Positions 8,693 to 16,518 of a stretch of 64,000 bases of DNA are shown piece after piece (the stretch's first letter is position 1; every line of letters begins with the position of its first letter). The translations under genes were made by a program, and so were the position numbers. The notes under the pieces were generated by a model, which was not told the origin of the DNA, did not search any database, and saw only the letters and a list, made by a program, of their open reading frames with translations. The DNA comes from Sporichthya brevicatena (GTDB taxonomy: Bacteria > Actinomycetota > Actinomycetes > Sporichthyales > Sporichthyaceae): assembly GCF_039525035.1 (NCBI RefSeq), contig NZ_BAAAHE010000011.1, positions 36,270-100,269 on the forward strand, read 5' to 3'.

Positions 8693-9970
8693 TCACGGAA
8701 CGGGCTCGCTCACCGGGTACTCCAGGCTCAGACGCGGACGGGGGAAGACCGTGGCCCGGACGGTGATCTTCGCGCGGCGGGCCAGGTACGAGCCTGCCAG
8801 CGCGGCGGACGCGGCGGTGACGACCCCACCCACGACGAGCGACCAGCGCGGCCCGCACTCCTCCGCCAGCCAGCCGACGAGGGGGGCGCCGACGGGCGTC
8901 CCGCCGAACAGGACCGTGATGTACAGCGCCATCACGCGGCCCCGCATCGCAGGCGCGACGGAGAGCTGCATGACCGAGTTCGCGGCGGTCGTCGTCAGCA
9001 GCGCCGCGACGCCGACGGCGGGAAGTGACGCCGCGTAGAGCCCGTAGTTCGGCATCACGCCCGAGACGATCTCCAGCAGCCCGAAGGCGAGCGCACCCCC
9101 GATCACGAGGCGGACGCGGACCTCCGTCCGCCGGGCGCCGAGCAGCGCACCGGCGAGCGACCCGACCGCGATCGCGGACCCGAGCAGACCGAACTCGCCG
9201 GCGCCCTTGCCGAACTCCGCCGTGGCCATCAGGGCGTTGGTGATCTGGAAGTTGAGGCCGAACGTGCCGAGGCAGAAGACGACGAACAGCACGGCCATCA
9301 GGTCCGGCCGCCCGCGGACGTAGCGGATGCCCTCGGCCAATTGCCCGCGGCCGCGGGGCGCGAGCTCGCTGCGGTGCAGGTCGGCCACCCGCATGCGGTG
9401 CAGGGCGATCACCGGCGCGAGGTAGGTGAGGGCGTTGATCAGGAAGACCCAGCCGGTGTCGCCGTCGAAGGCCTCGATCAGGAAACCGGCGACCGCCGGA
9501 CCGATGATGCGGCCACCGTTGAAGGACGCCGAGTTCAGGCCGACGGCGTTGGGCAGGTCCTCCCGGCCGACCATCTCGACGACGAACGCCTGCCGGGTCG
9601 GGGTGTCGAGGGCCGCGACCACGCCGAGCCCCGCGGCGAGGACGTACACGTGCCAGACCGCTGCGAGGTCGGTGAGCACGAGCGCTCCGAGGATCAGCGC
9701 GAGCAGCCCCATCACCGTGTTCGTGACGAACAGCAGCCTGCGCTTGTCGTAGCGGTCGGCCAGGACGCCGCCGAGCGAGGACAGCAGGACGATCGGGCCG
9801 AACTGCAGCGCCGTCGTGATGCCGAGCGTGACCGCGCTGCCGCTCGAGAGCTGCAGCACCAGCCAGTCCTGCGCCACCCGCTGCATCCAGGAACCCGTGT
9901 TGGACACGGCCATCCCGGTGAAGTATCGGCGGTAGTTGGGGACGGAGAGACTCTTGAAGGTCGGGCTCAC
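8693..9970 (-). CDS. MFS transporter (EntS-like MFS_3 family)
   Basis: 425 aa with about 12 hydrophobic segments. The N-terminal FKSLSVPNYRRYFTG and SWMQRVAQDWLVL motifs, ADRYDKRRLL between helices 2 and 3, and NAVGLNSASFNGGRIIGPAVAG are characteristic of the MFS_3 drug and siderophore exporters. The GTG start overlaps the stop of marR (GTGA), so the pair is one operon and MarR presumably controls export of a toxic compound. A longer frame upstream codes basic low-complexity sequence inside marR and is rejected. Confidence 0.9.
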   Translation of the reverse strand: MSPTFKSLSVPNYRRYFTGMAVSNTGSWMQRVAQDWLVLQLSSGSAVTLGITTALQFGPIVLLSSLGGVLADRYDKRRLLFVTNTVMGLLALILGALVLTDLAAVWHVYVLAAGLGVVAALDTPTRQAFVVEMVGREDLPNAVGLNSASFNGGRIIGPAVAGFLIEAFDGDTGWVFLINALTYLAPVIALHRMRVADLHRSELAPRGRGQLAEGIRYVRGRPDLMAVLFVVFCLGTFGLNFQITNALMATAEFGKGAGEFGLLGSAIAVGSLAGALLGARRTEVRVRLVIGGALAFGLLEIVSGVMPNYGLYAASLPAVGVAALLTTTAANSVMQLSVAPAMRGRVMALYITVLFGGTPVGAPLVGWLAEECGPRWSLVVGGVVTAASAALAGSYLARRAKITVRATVFPRPRLSLEYPVSEPVP

Positions 9971-10419
9971 GGGGCGATCAGCTTCTCCAGGACCGGCGTC
10001 GCCGCCCGGAGGGCCGCGACCTCGGCGGAGGTGAGCTCGGCCATCCGGCTCGCGAGCCACTCCTCCCGGGCGCGCCGGTCCGCGACGAGCATCGCGTGGG
10101 CGGCCGAGGTCACCTCGACGACCTTCTGCCGCCGGTCGGTGGGGTGCGGGGTGCTCACGACGAGACCCTTCTCCTCGAGCACCCCGAGCACACGCGTCAT
10201 CGACGGCGGCTGGACCTTCTCGTGGTCCGCGAGCTGCCCGGGCGTGATCGGGCCGTGCTTGTCGAGGGCCGCCAGGGCCGAGAGCTGGCTCGGCGTCAGG
10301 GACAGGTCGGCGCGCTGGTTCCGCAGCCGGCGGGCGAGGCGGGTGACCGCCATCCGCACGCCGTGGGCCAGTTCGAGGTCGGCGGCGGAGAGCGTCGTCA
10401 TGCCGTCATCGTAACTCAT
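9967..10419 (-). CDS. MarR family transcriptional regulator
   Basis: 150 aa (or 144 if the second ATG at 10401 is used). The winged-helix core shows LSLTPSQLSALAALDKHGPITPGQLADHE followed by MTRVLGVLEEKGLVVSTPHPTDRRQKVVEVT, the MarR recognition helix and wing with the conserved DxRxK. It probably represses itself and the coupled MFS exporter, releasing DNA when a small aromatic ligand binds. The upstream region holds an odd-length palindrome TTAGGCTAA at 10423-10431, a candidate operator. Confidence 0.9.
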   Translation of the reverse strand: MSYDDGMTTLSAADLELAHGVRMAVTRLARRLRNQRADLSLTPSQLSALAALDKHGPITPGQLADHEKVQPPSMTRVLGVLEEKGLVVSTPHPTDRRQKVVEVTSAAHAMLVADRRAREEWLASRMAELTSAEVAALRAATPVLEKLIAP

Positions 10420-10422
10420 TAC

Positions 10423-10431
10423 TTAGGCTAA
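10423..10431. promoter_or_regulatory. Candidate MarR operator
   Basis: The 9-bp palindrome TTAGGCTAA lies four bases upstream of the first marR start codon. It is A/T-richer than its surroundings. Proximity to the start and symmetry suggest an autoregulatory site. A -10-like function for the same bases is an alternative. Confidence 0.4.
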
Positions 10432-10462
10432 CGAAATTCTTTTCGCGCCCGCCCGGCGGGCT

Positions 10463-10526
10463 CAACTTCTCCAGCCTGGCGCGCCCATCCCGGGCCCGGG
10501 ATACCCGCGGCGCGCAGGAGAAGTTG
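10463..10526. repeat. Family-4 64-bp palindromic element, locus A
   Basis: The element runs from CAACTTCTCC (10463-10472) to GGAGAAGTTG (10517-10526) with a 16-bp palindromic centre ATCCCGGGCCCGGGAT at 10487-10502, so it folds into one long hairpin. The same 64-bp element occurs in reverse orientation at 18932-18995. A half copy follows: GCGGCGCGCAGGAGA at 10507-10521 recurs at 10551-10565. It lies just downstream of pyrE, where a terminator is expected. Confidence 0.85.
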
Positions 10527-10575
10527 CGTCCCTGCGCCCCGGGACAGCCGCGGCGCGCAGGAGAGGACGCGGCGA

Positions 10576-11145
10576 TCAGGCGGAGGCGGCGCCGCCGACG
10601 GGCCGAATCCCGAGGTCGGCGTAGGTGAGCAGCGGGGAGTAGGGGATCCCGCGGTCGGCGAACTTGATCCGGCCGACGTCGCCGCGGTCGACCAGGGTGA
10701 CGGCGAGGACGACCTCCGCGCCGAGCTCCTGCACGACGTCGAGCGACTGCAGGATCGAACCCGCGGTGGTGACGACGTCGTCGACGAGCAGCACGCGGAC
10801 GCCCGGGCCGAGCTCGGCACCCTCGACCCGCTTCTGGGCGCCGTGGTCCTTCTGCTGCTTGCGGACGACGAACCACTCCTTGCCGGTCAGCATCGCGATC
10901 CCGTACGCGTAGCAGTCCGCGCCCAGGGTCAGGCCGCCGACGGCGTCGAACTCGACGCCCTGCTCGGCGACCATCTCGACGATCGCCTCGCACGCGGTCT
11001 TGAGGCGGTCGCCGGCTGCGAGGGCCTTCTTGCCGTTCATGTAGTCGTGGGACAACTCACCCGAGGCGAGGCGGAACGGCTCCTCGCGGTGCACCAGGCC
11101 GTAGGTCTTGACGATGTCGATGGTGCGTTCGCGCAGGTCAGACAC
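10576..11145 (-). CDS. pyrE: Orotate phosphoribosyltransferase
   Basis: 189 aa. Converts orotate and PRPP into orotidine 5'-phosphate in pyrimidine synthesis, in the cytoplasm. The PRPP-binding motif VRVLLVDDVVTTAGS lies at about 116-130, the flexible-loop lysines in VRKQQKDHG before it, and the N-terminal GLVHREEPFRLASGE matches the orotate-binding region. Length and motif order are normal. It is followed by the family-4 repeat. The divergent neighbour is a DUF2530 gene starting 72 bases away, so a shared promoter region is likely. Confidence 0.95.
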   Translation of the reverse strand: MSDLRERTIDIVKTYGLVHREEPFRLASGELSHDYMNGKKALAAGDRLKTACEAIVEMVAEQGVEFDAVGGLTLGADCYAYGIAMLTGKEWFVVRKQQKDHGAQKRVEGAELGPGVRVLLVDDVVTTAGSILQSLDVVQELGAEVVLAVTLVDRGDVGRIKFADRGIPYSPLLTYADLGIRPVGGAASA

Positions 11146-11217
11146 GGTGTCGGCTCCGGGGCGTGGGGATCGGATCGGCCCTCATCGTGTCACGAGACCC
11201 TGGTTAGGCTGACGGCC

Positions 11218-11505
11218 ATGGCAGGCAGACGGGCACGGGCCGCGACGTCGGCTCGGCGTCCGGACCCCGAGCCGATGGAGGTCGACGAGTCGGTCGTCGT
11301 CGCCATCGGGACCGCGGCGTGGTTCGTCGCCTGGGCCGTCCTGCTGGTCTTCCACGGCCGCCTGGAGGACAACGGCAACGAGTGGTACCTGTGGACCGCC
11401 GCCGCCGGGTTCGGCCTCGGCTGCTGGGGCTGGTGGCTCACCCGCCGGCGGGTCGAGGCCCGGCGCGCGGGCCGGCGCCGCCGGGCGGCCGGCCCCACGC
11501 CGTAG
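11218..11505 (+). CDS. DUF2530 family membrane protein
   Basis: 95 aa. A basic N-terminus is followed by two membrane helices (about 27-45 and 57-75) separated by the loop HGRLEDNGNEWYLWT, then a very basic tail RRRVEARRAGRRRR. This is the layout of the actinobacterial DUF2530 family, of unknown function. The ATG is preceded by TTAGGCT about a dozen bases upstream, a plausible -10 for a short-leader or leaderless transcript. It converges on the DUF3027 gene with a 3-base gap. Confidence 0.8.
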   Translation: MAGRRARAATSARRPDPEPMEVDESVVVAIGTAAWFVAWAVLLVFHGRLEDNGNEWYLWTAAAGFGLGCWGWWLTRRRVEARRAGRRRRAAGPTP

Positions 11506-11508
11506 CGG

Positions 11509-12402
11509 CTACTCCGGGTCGGGCTCGGTGACGACCTCGACGACGACACCGTCGCCGGCGCCGACACCGTCGCCGACAGTCGGCTCCGCGGCCGCGTCCT
11601 CGGGGCCGCCGCGCTCGACGAGGTCGTAGTCGACGTGGTCGAGGACGGGCGGGAGCCGCTCGCCGAGGGCCGCGGGGGCGGCGACGATCTCGGAGTGCGC
11701 GCCGCAGCCGTGGTCGTAGGAGACGACCCGGCCGTCGTCGGGGGCCTGCTCGTTGGCGCAGACACCGAACACGCGCGCCATCGAGCCCGCGAGCGGGAGC
11801 AGGAAGCCGCAGGTCGTGCACTGCGCGGGCGCGGCGGCGGCGAGGGGGGCCTCGGGGCCGCGGTCACCGGAGTACCAGCGGTCGACGGTGTCCGCGCGGC
11901 CGACGGGCGAGAGCACCCGCGCCCGGCCGAGGCCGAGCTCGTCGGCGACGGCCGCGACCGTGTCGGCGTAGGCGCCGCCGTCGGCGGGGTCGTAGGGGGC
12001 GTCGGTCTCGCCGGTGTACCCGGGGACGAGCCGGTCGTCGTTCTCCGGCGGCGGGAGGATGTCGCCCGGGCCGAGGTCGGCGGGCTGGAAGCGCTCGGCC
12101 CACGGGACCCACGGCGGCGCGAGCACGGCGGTCTCGCCCGGCAGCAGCACGACCTCGGAGACCGTCACGTCCTTGGCGCGTGACGCGCGGACCACGGTGA
12201 CGGCCCAGTGCCAGCCCACGTAACCGGGGTTGGTGGTGGCGAACCGGTGGGTGACGAGGCGCTCGTCCTCGCTGTCGAAGCCGAGGTGGTCACCGATCTC
12301 GCCGGGCGCCGCCTCGGCGGCCGCGGCTCGGGCGAGCTCGACCGCCTCGACGCAGGCAGGGTCGGGTCCGGCGGAGCGGCGGGAGCGAGTCGTGGCGGTC
12401 AC
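11509..12402 (-). CDS. DUF3027 family protein with zinc-ribbon-like cysteines
   Basis: 297 aa if started at GTG 12402; an ATG at 12420 gives six more residues. The conserved part HLGFDSEDERLVTHRFATTNPGYVGWHWAVTVVR and VPWAERFQPADLGPGDILPPP is the signature of DUF3027, found throughout actinomycetes with unknown role. Cysteines in QCTTCGFLLPLAG, GVCANE and HGCGAHSE (about 190-240) are spaced like a zinc ribbon. The C-terminal tail is acidic. The gene is divergent from an MFS-like gene, an arrangement also seen, from memory, in mycobacteria. Confidence 0.85.
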   Translation of the reverse strand: MTATTRSRRSAGPDPACVEAVELARAAAAEAAPGEIGDHLGFDSEDERLVTHRFATTNPGYVGWHWAVTVVRASRAKDVTVSEVVLLPGETAVLAPPWVPWAERFQPADLGPGDILPPPENDDRLVPGYTGETDAPYDPADGGAYADTVAAVADELGLGRARVLSPVGRADTVDRWYSGDRGPEAPLAAAAPAQCTTCGFLLPLAGSMARVFGVCANEQAPDDGRVVSYDHGCGAHSEIVAAPAALGERLPPVLDHVDYDLVERGGPEDAAAEPTVGDGVGAGDGVVVEVVTEPDPE

Positions 12403-12485
12403 CCGTGAATTCAACCTCATGTCGCGGCGCGCGGACGTCCGGTGTCACGGTTGTCGGAGTTGCGGCGCGGGGCAGGATAGGGACC

Positions 12486-14042
12486 GTGAGCCCCGGAGAC
12501 CCGCCCCCGCCGTACGGGGCGCCCCCACCCCAGTACGGGTCCGGGGCCGGTCCGGGGTCGACGCCGCCGAACACGCCGCCGCCCCCGCCGACCGACGAGA
12601 TGGGCCTGTTCGCGGCCTGGCGCCTCGCCGCCCGCAGCACCGCCCGGGCCAGCGCGAAGACCGCGGACGCCACGCGCCGCACGGTCCGCCGGGCGACGAA
12701 CGCGCAGGGTGCGGGCGAGTCCGGCATGGCGAAGCTGACCGAACTGTCCGGCCTGAACGCCGCCGGCGACATCCTGGTCACGATTGCGCTGGCCGGGACG
12801 CTGTTCTTCAACCCCAGCGACGCCGACCAGGCCCGCGGGCGGGTCGCGCTGTTCCTGCTGATCACGATGGTCCCGTTCGCGCTGCTGGCCCCGCTGATCG
12901 GCCCGCTGCTCGACAGGTTCCGCTCCGGCCGCCGCTGGGCCCTCGCGACGACGTTCCTCGTCCGCGCCGTCCTCGCGTGGACGATCGCCGGCGGCGTCCA
13001 GGACGCCGACCTGTTCATCTACGCCGGCGCCTTCGGCTGCCTGATGGCCTCGAAGGCCTACGTCCTGATCAAGGCCGCCGGGGTGCCCCGGCTGCTGCCG
13101 CCGGGCATCCCGCTGGTGCGCGCGAACTCGTGGACGAACATGGCCGGTCTCGCCGCCGCCACGGTCGCGACGGCGGCGGTCGCACCGATCCAGAGCGTCG
13201 CCGGCCCGGAGTGGACGCTGCGTATCGCGACCGTCCTGTTCGGGATCGGCGTCGTGCTCTCCCTGCGCCTGCCGGCGCAGATCGACTCCGACGCCCGTGA
13301 CTCCCGCGCCTCGTTCGAGGCGCGGTCGGGCCTGGGCAAGGGGCGCTACGTCGGGGCGGCGGTCGACATGGGCGTCCGCGCCAACGCCGCGTTCCGTGGG
13401 CTGTCCGGCTTCCTCACGCTGTACCTGGCGTTCCTGCTCCGGGAACACCCGATCGGCGACATGAACGGCAACGTCCAGCTCGGCCTGGTGATCGGCGCCG
13501 CCGGCGTCGGCAGCGCGGCCGGGACCGCGGTCGGCAGCGCCCTCAAGACCCGCGGGCCGGAGATCGTCATCGTCGCGCTGCTCGTCGCCGACGTGGTCGC
13601 GATCTTCGGCGCGGCGATCTGGTACGGCATCACGGTCGTGCTCGCGGCGGGGTTCGTCGTCGGGTTCGCCCAGACCCTCGGCAAACTCTCGCTGGACTCG
13701 ATGATCCAGCGCGACGTCGAGGAGGCCGTCCAGAGCTCCGCCTTCGCCCGCAGTGAGACGCGTCTGCAGCTCGCCTGGGTCATCGGCGGCGCGATCGGCA
13801 TCGCCCTCCCGCTGCGCGGCGGGCTCGCGTTCGCCGTCGCCGGGATCGCCATCGTCGGTCTGACGCTGGAGATGCTCCGCCACGGCAAGGTCAGCCGCGA
13901 CCAGGTCAAGGCCCGCAAGCAGGCCCCGCCCGCCCCGGCGCCGCCGCGCGCGGACTCGACCCCGCCGGCCCCGCCGGCGCACCCCCGGCCCGCGCCGCGC
14001 GACTTCCCGCCGACCCGGAACCGGGGCGACGACAGCTACTGA
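12486..14042 (+). CDS. MFS-family membrane protein with proline-rich ends
   Basis: 518 aa. The first 40 residues are Pro/Gly-rich (PPPPYGAPPPQYGSG) and the last 45 are Pro/Ala/Arg-rich, both probably disordered and cytoplasmic. Between them are about 11-12 hydrophobic segments with GPLLDRFRSGRRWAL in the helix 2-3 loop and a second loop rich in charge (RSGLGKGRYVG). This matches a conserved actinobacterial MFS protein found next to DUF3027. Substrate unknown. The GTG at 12486 is chosen because the upstream extension overlaps the divergent gene and is not conserved-looking. Confidence 0.8.
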   Translation: MSPGDPPPPYGAPPPQYGSGAGPGSTPPNTPPPPPTDEMGLFAAWRLAARSTARASAKTADATRRTVRRATNAQGAGESGMAKLTELSGLNAAGDILVTIALAGTLFFNPSDADQARGRVALFLLITMVPFALLAPLIGPLLDRFRSGRRWALATTFLVRAVLAWTIAGGVQDADLFIYAGAFGCLMASKAYVLIKAAGVPRLLPPGIPLVRANSWTNMAGLAAATVATAAVAPIQSVAGPEWTLRIATVLFGIGVVLSLRLPAQIDSDARDSRASFEARSGLGKGRYVGAAVDMGVRANAAFRGLSGFLTLYLAFLLREHPIGDMNGNVQLGLVIGAAGVGSAAGTAVGSALKTRGPEIVIVALLVADVVAIFGAAIWYGITVVLAAGFVVGFAQTLGKLSLDSMIQRDVEEAVQSSAFARSETRLQLAWVIGGAIGIALPLRGGLAFAVAGIAIVGLTLEMLRHGKVSRDQVKARKQAPPAPAPPRADSTPPAPPAHPRPAPRDFPPTRNRGDDSY

Positions 14043-14058
14043 GCTCGGGCCTCAGGCC

Positions 14059-14442
14059 TCAGGCCTCGACGTCGTCGGCGACGGCGCGGAGCACCGCGGC
14101 GACCTTCTTGGCCTCCGCGGGCGCCGGGCGCCGGCCGCGGCGGTAGGAGTTCGAGACGTTGTCGAGGAGCTTGATCAGGTCCTCGAGCAGGATCGCGATC
14201 TCGTCGGGGTCCTTGCGCATGGCCTTGGCCACCGACGGCAGCGGGTCGAGGACGCGCACGGACAGCGCCTGGTCACCCCGGCGGCCCTGGGCGATGCCGA
14301 ACTCGACGCGGGTCCCGGGCTTGAGCGTCGCCACTCCCGCCGGAAGGGCGTCCTTGTGCACGAAGACGTCCGGGCCGTTGTCCTGCGCGAGAAAGCCGAA
14401 GCCCTTCTCGATGTCGAACCACTTGACCTTGCCGGTGGGCAC
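14059..14442 (-). CDS. Cold-shock-domain protein with helical C-terminal extension
   Basis: 127 aa. Residues 1-65 are a cold shock domain that binds single-stranded nucleic acid: GKVKWFDIEKGFGFLAQD contains RNP1 and DVFVHKDAL RNP2. The remaining 60 residues (AILLEDLIKLLDNVSNSYRRGRRP and the helix after it) form an extra helical region absent from 67-aa CspA proteins. This longer form is typical of actinomycetes. The GTG at 14442 is chosen because GAGG precedes it and the domain begins immediately. The frame continues upstream through a tandem DNA repeat that is not protein-like. Confidence 0.88.
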   Translation of the reverse strand: MPTGKVKWFDIEKGFGFLAQDNGPDVFVHKDALPAGVATLKPGTRVEFGIAQGRRGDQALSVRVLDPLPSVAKAMRKDPDEIAILLEDLIKLLDNVSNSYRRGRRPAPAEAKKVAAVLRAVADDVEA

Positions 14443-14451
14443 GCTGACCTC

Positions 14452-14481
14452 GCTGCTGGACCGAAAGCTGCTGGACCGAAA
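14452..14481. repeat. 15-bp tandem repeat in the cold-shock gene leader
   Basis: GCTGCTGGACCGAAA occurs twice head-to-tail at 14452-14466 and 14467-14481, nine bases upstream of the cold-shock gene's start codon on the opposite strand reading. It would lie in the 5' untranslated region or promoter. No function can be assigned. Confidence 0.8.
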
Positions 14482-14646
14482 CTGGAAAACGCCGAGGCTA
14501 CCCAAGGGCCGCGCTCCGTGCGTCACGAGTTCCGGCGGGCATTCCTCACGTCTGTTCGCGGTCTCCCCCGGAGCCGGACCGGCCCGCCGCTAGCCTGATT
14601 TCGTGGCCTGCCTCGCCGGCGGCTGCGCACTCCCCGTGGTGGTGAC

Positions 14647-15546
14647 ATGAGCGACCTCCGCTGCGGCGTGCTGCGTGCCGCCCTCGAAGAGCCCCTGCAC
14701 GGTTCGGCGCCGACCAAACCCAGGGGCTGGCTCGTCATGGAACACCCCGGGCCGTGGCCGGCCAACGAGGACGACACCGACCTCCCGCCGGGTGTGTCCG
14801 AGTTCATGGTGCGCGCCCGCAAACTCAAGGTCCGCCCCCAGCTGATCCGGCGCACGCGCGGCCGCCGGCGCAGCCCGCACCAGGTCTACCTGGGCTTCAG
14901 CGGGCCGCAGCCGTGGCTGCGCGGGGCGGAGGTCGGGGACCTGCGCGACCTGCTCGACCTCGACCTCGAGGCGATCGCCGCGGGCATCCACGGCGGTTTC
15001 GGGGCGCCGGTGCGCGACCGGATCCTGCTGATCTGCGCGCACGGCCGGCACGACGCCTGCTGCGCCCACTCCGGCCGGCCGGCCGCGGACGCGCTGGCGC
15101 GCGAGCTCGGCGACGCCATCTGGGAGACCACCCACCTCGGCGGGCACCGCTTCGCCGCGACGACCGTGACGCTGCCGGAGGCGACCTACCACGGGGCGTT
15201 GAACGCGGAGAACGCTCCGGCCGTCGGCCTCGCCTCGCTGCGGGGCGAGGTCGTGCTGCCGCACTACCGCGGGCGGGCCGGGCTCCCCGGGGCCGCGCAG
15301 TCCGCGGAGTGGTTCGCCCGGGCGGAGTTCGGCGTCCTCGACGTCGCGGCCGTCGCCCACCAGGGCGTGGTGCAGCTCGACGAGGACACCACCCGCGTCG
15401 ACCTGCTCGTCGCCGGGCGGATCCTCGCCGTCACCGTGAAGCGCCGCCTGGCCGCCTGCGCCCGGGCGCTGTCCTGCGACGCCGCCGAGGTCGAGCGGCC
15501 GGACCACCACGTGCTCGTCGGGATCGAGTCGCACGCCGCCGCCTGA
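14647..15546 (+). CDS. Sucrase/ferredoxin-like family protein
   Basis: 299 aa. N-terminal LRCGVLRAALEEPLHGSAP and WLVMEHPGPWP, followed by ICAHGRHDACCAHSGRP (about 128-144) and ETTHLGGHRFAATTVTLP (about 159-176), are the defining motifs of the sucrase/ferredoxin-like family, related to thioredoxin-fold ferredoxins. Two histidines and several cysteines suggest a [2Fe-2S] cluster, but the function is unproven and the name sucrase is historical. The ATG is preceded by GGTGGTG. It ends 8 bases from the stop of the convergent HAAS-domain gene. Confidence 0.85.
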   Translation: MSDLRCGVLRAALEEPLHGSAPTKPRGWLVMEHPGPWPANEDDTDLPPGVSEFMVRARKLKVRPQLIRRTRGRRRSPHQVYLGFSGPQPWLRGAEVGDLRDLLDLDLEAIAAGIHGGFGAPVRDRILLICAHGRHDACCAHSGRPAADALARELGDAIWETTHLGGHRFAATTVTLPEATYHGALNAENAPAVGLASLRGEVVLPHYRGRAGLPGAAQSAEWFARAEFGVLDVAAVAHQGVVQLDEDTTRVDLLVAGRILAVTVKRRLAACARALSCDAAEVERPDHHVLVGIESHAAA

Positions 15547-15554
15547 CGGTCGGC

Positions 15555-16430
15555 TCAGCCGGTGTGGTGGTCCCGCACCAGGGCGTAGCCGAGGTAGAGC
15601 GCGCCCAGCAGCCCGCAGATCTGGGGCAGCACGGCGAAGGTGTCGGCGAAGGAGTGCCAGGCCTCGGACAGACGCGTCCCGGAGTTGTCGGACTCCTGGA
15701 TCTGCGTCGCCTGCAGCCACGCCCAGAGGACGGCGAACCCGACACCGGCGGCGGGCATGCCGGCGAGGACCCGGACCTTGTCCGAGATCTCCCAGTAGCG
15801 GGACCGCACGACGAGCACGGCCCCGAGCAACCAGCCCAGGTAGCCGAACGGGAACACCGCGATCGCCAGGACGGCCAGGGCGGCGAGCTCCCACCCGAGC
15901 CGGCCCATCCCCGACAGCGGGGTGTCACGGGCCACGGACTCGTCGGCCGCGATCGGCCGGATCCGCAGCGCCTCCTCCTCGTCGCGGAACATCGGACGGA
16001 AGGTCGGGGCCGGCCGGCCGCTGTACGCGGACTGGGCCGACCGGTCGGCCTGGAGCGGCAGCCGCGGGACCGGCGGCGGGACCGGCGGCGGGACCGCGCC
16101 GAGGTCCAGGGTGGGGAAGTCGGTGTCGGGCTCGATCTCGAGCTCGACGACGGGCTCCGGCTCGGGGGCCTTCGCGTGACCCGGGATCAGCTCCGCGGCG
16201 ACGGCCTCGACCAGATCCTCGGGCTCCCCGAGCTCGGCGAGCTGGTGCTGGGTGCCGCGCAGGTCCCAGCGGGGCGGGGCGCCGACGCGGGCGCGCACCC
16301 GGCGACCGATCTCCTCGACGACGACGGCACTGTCAGCCGGCGCCAGCGCGTCGGCCGCGACCCGGCCGGCGCGGGCGAGGTAGTCCGCGACGAGTTCGTC
16401 GCCCGGCAACATGCCCACGACGACGATCAT
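15555..16430 (-). CDS. HAAS-like membrane protein
   Basis: 291 aa. Residues 10-75 form a helical soluble domain resembling HAAS/DUF1700 sequences (ELVADYLARAG and LGEPEDLVEAVAAEL), often linked to PadR-type regulation elsewhere. A Pro-rich linker (PPPVPPPVP) follows, then about four membrane helices in the C-terminal 110 residues. Function unknown. The ATG at 16430 has GGGAGG just upstream. An ATG at 16412 is possible but lacks this site. It is divergent from the helicase-associated gene, 88 bases away. Confidence 0.65.
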   Translation of the reverse strand: MIVVVGMLPGDELVADYLARAGRVAADALAPADSAVVVEEIGRRVRARVGAPPRWDLRGTQHQLAELGEPEDLVEAVAAELIPGHAKAPEPEPVVELEIEPDTDFPTLDLGAVPPPVPPPVPRLPLQADRSAQSAYSGRPAPTFRPMFRDEEEALRIRPIAADESVARDTPLSGMGRLGWELAALAVLAIAVFPFGYLGWLLGAVLVVRSRYWEISDKVRVLAGMPAAGVGFAVLWAWLQATQIQESDNSGTRLSEAWHSFADTFAVLPQICGLLGALYLGYALVRDHHTG

Positions 16431-16518
16431 GGCCCTCCCGGGGGCGCGGAAACCGCATTGCCCCCCGCGATCCGCGCGCGTTCCGCGCCCGCCACCCGCG
16501 CGGCGTAACGTGGAGCGG

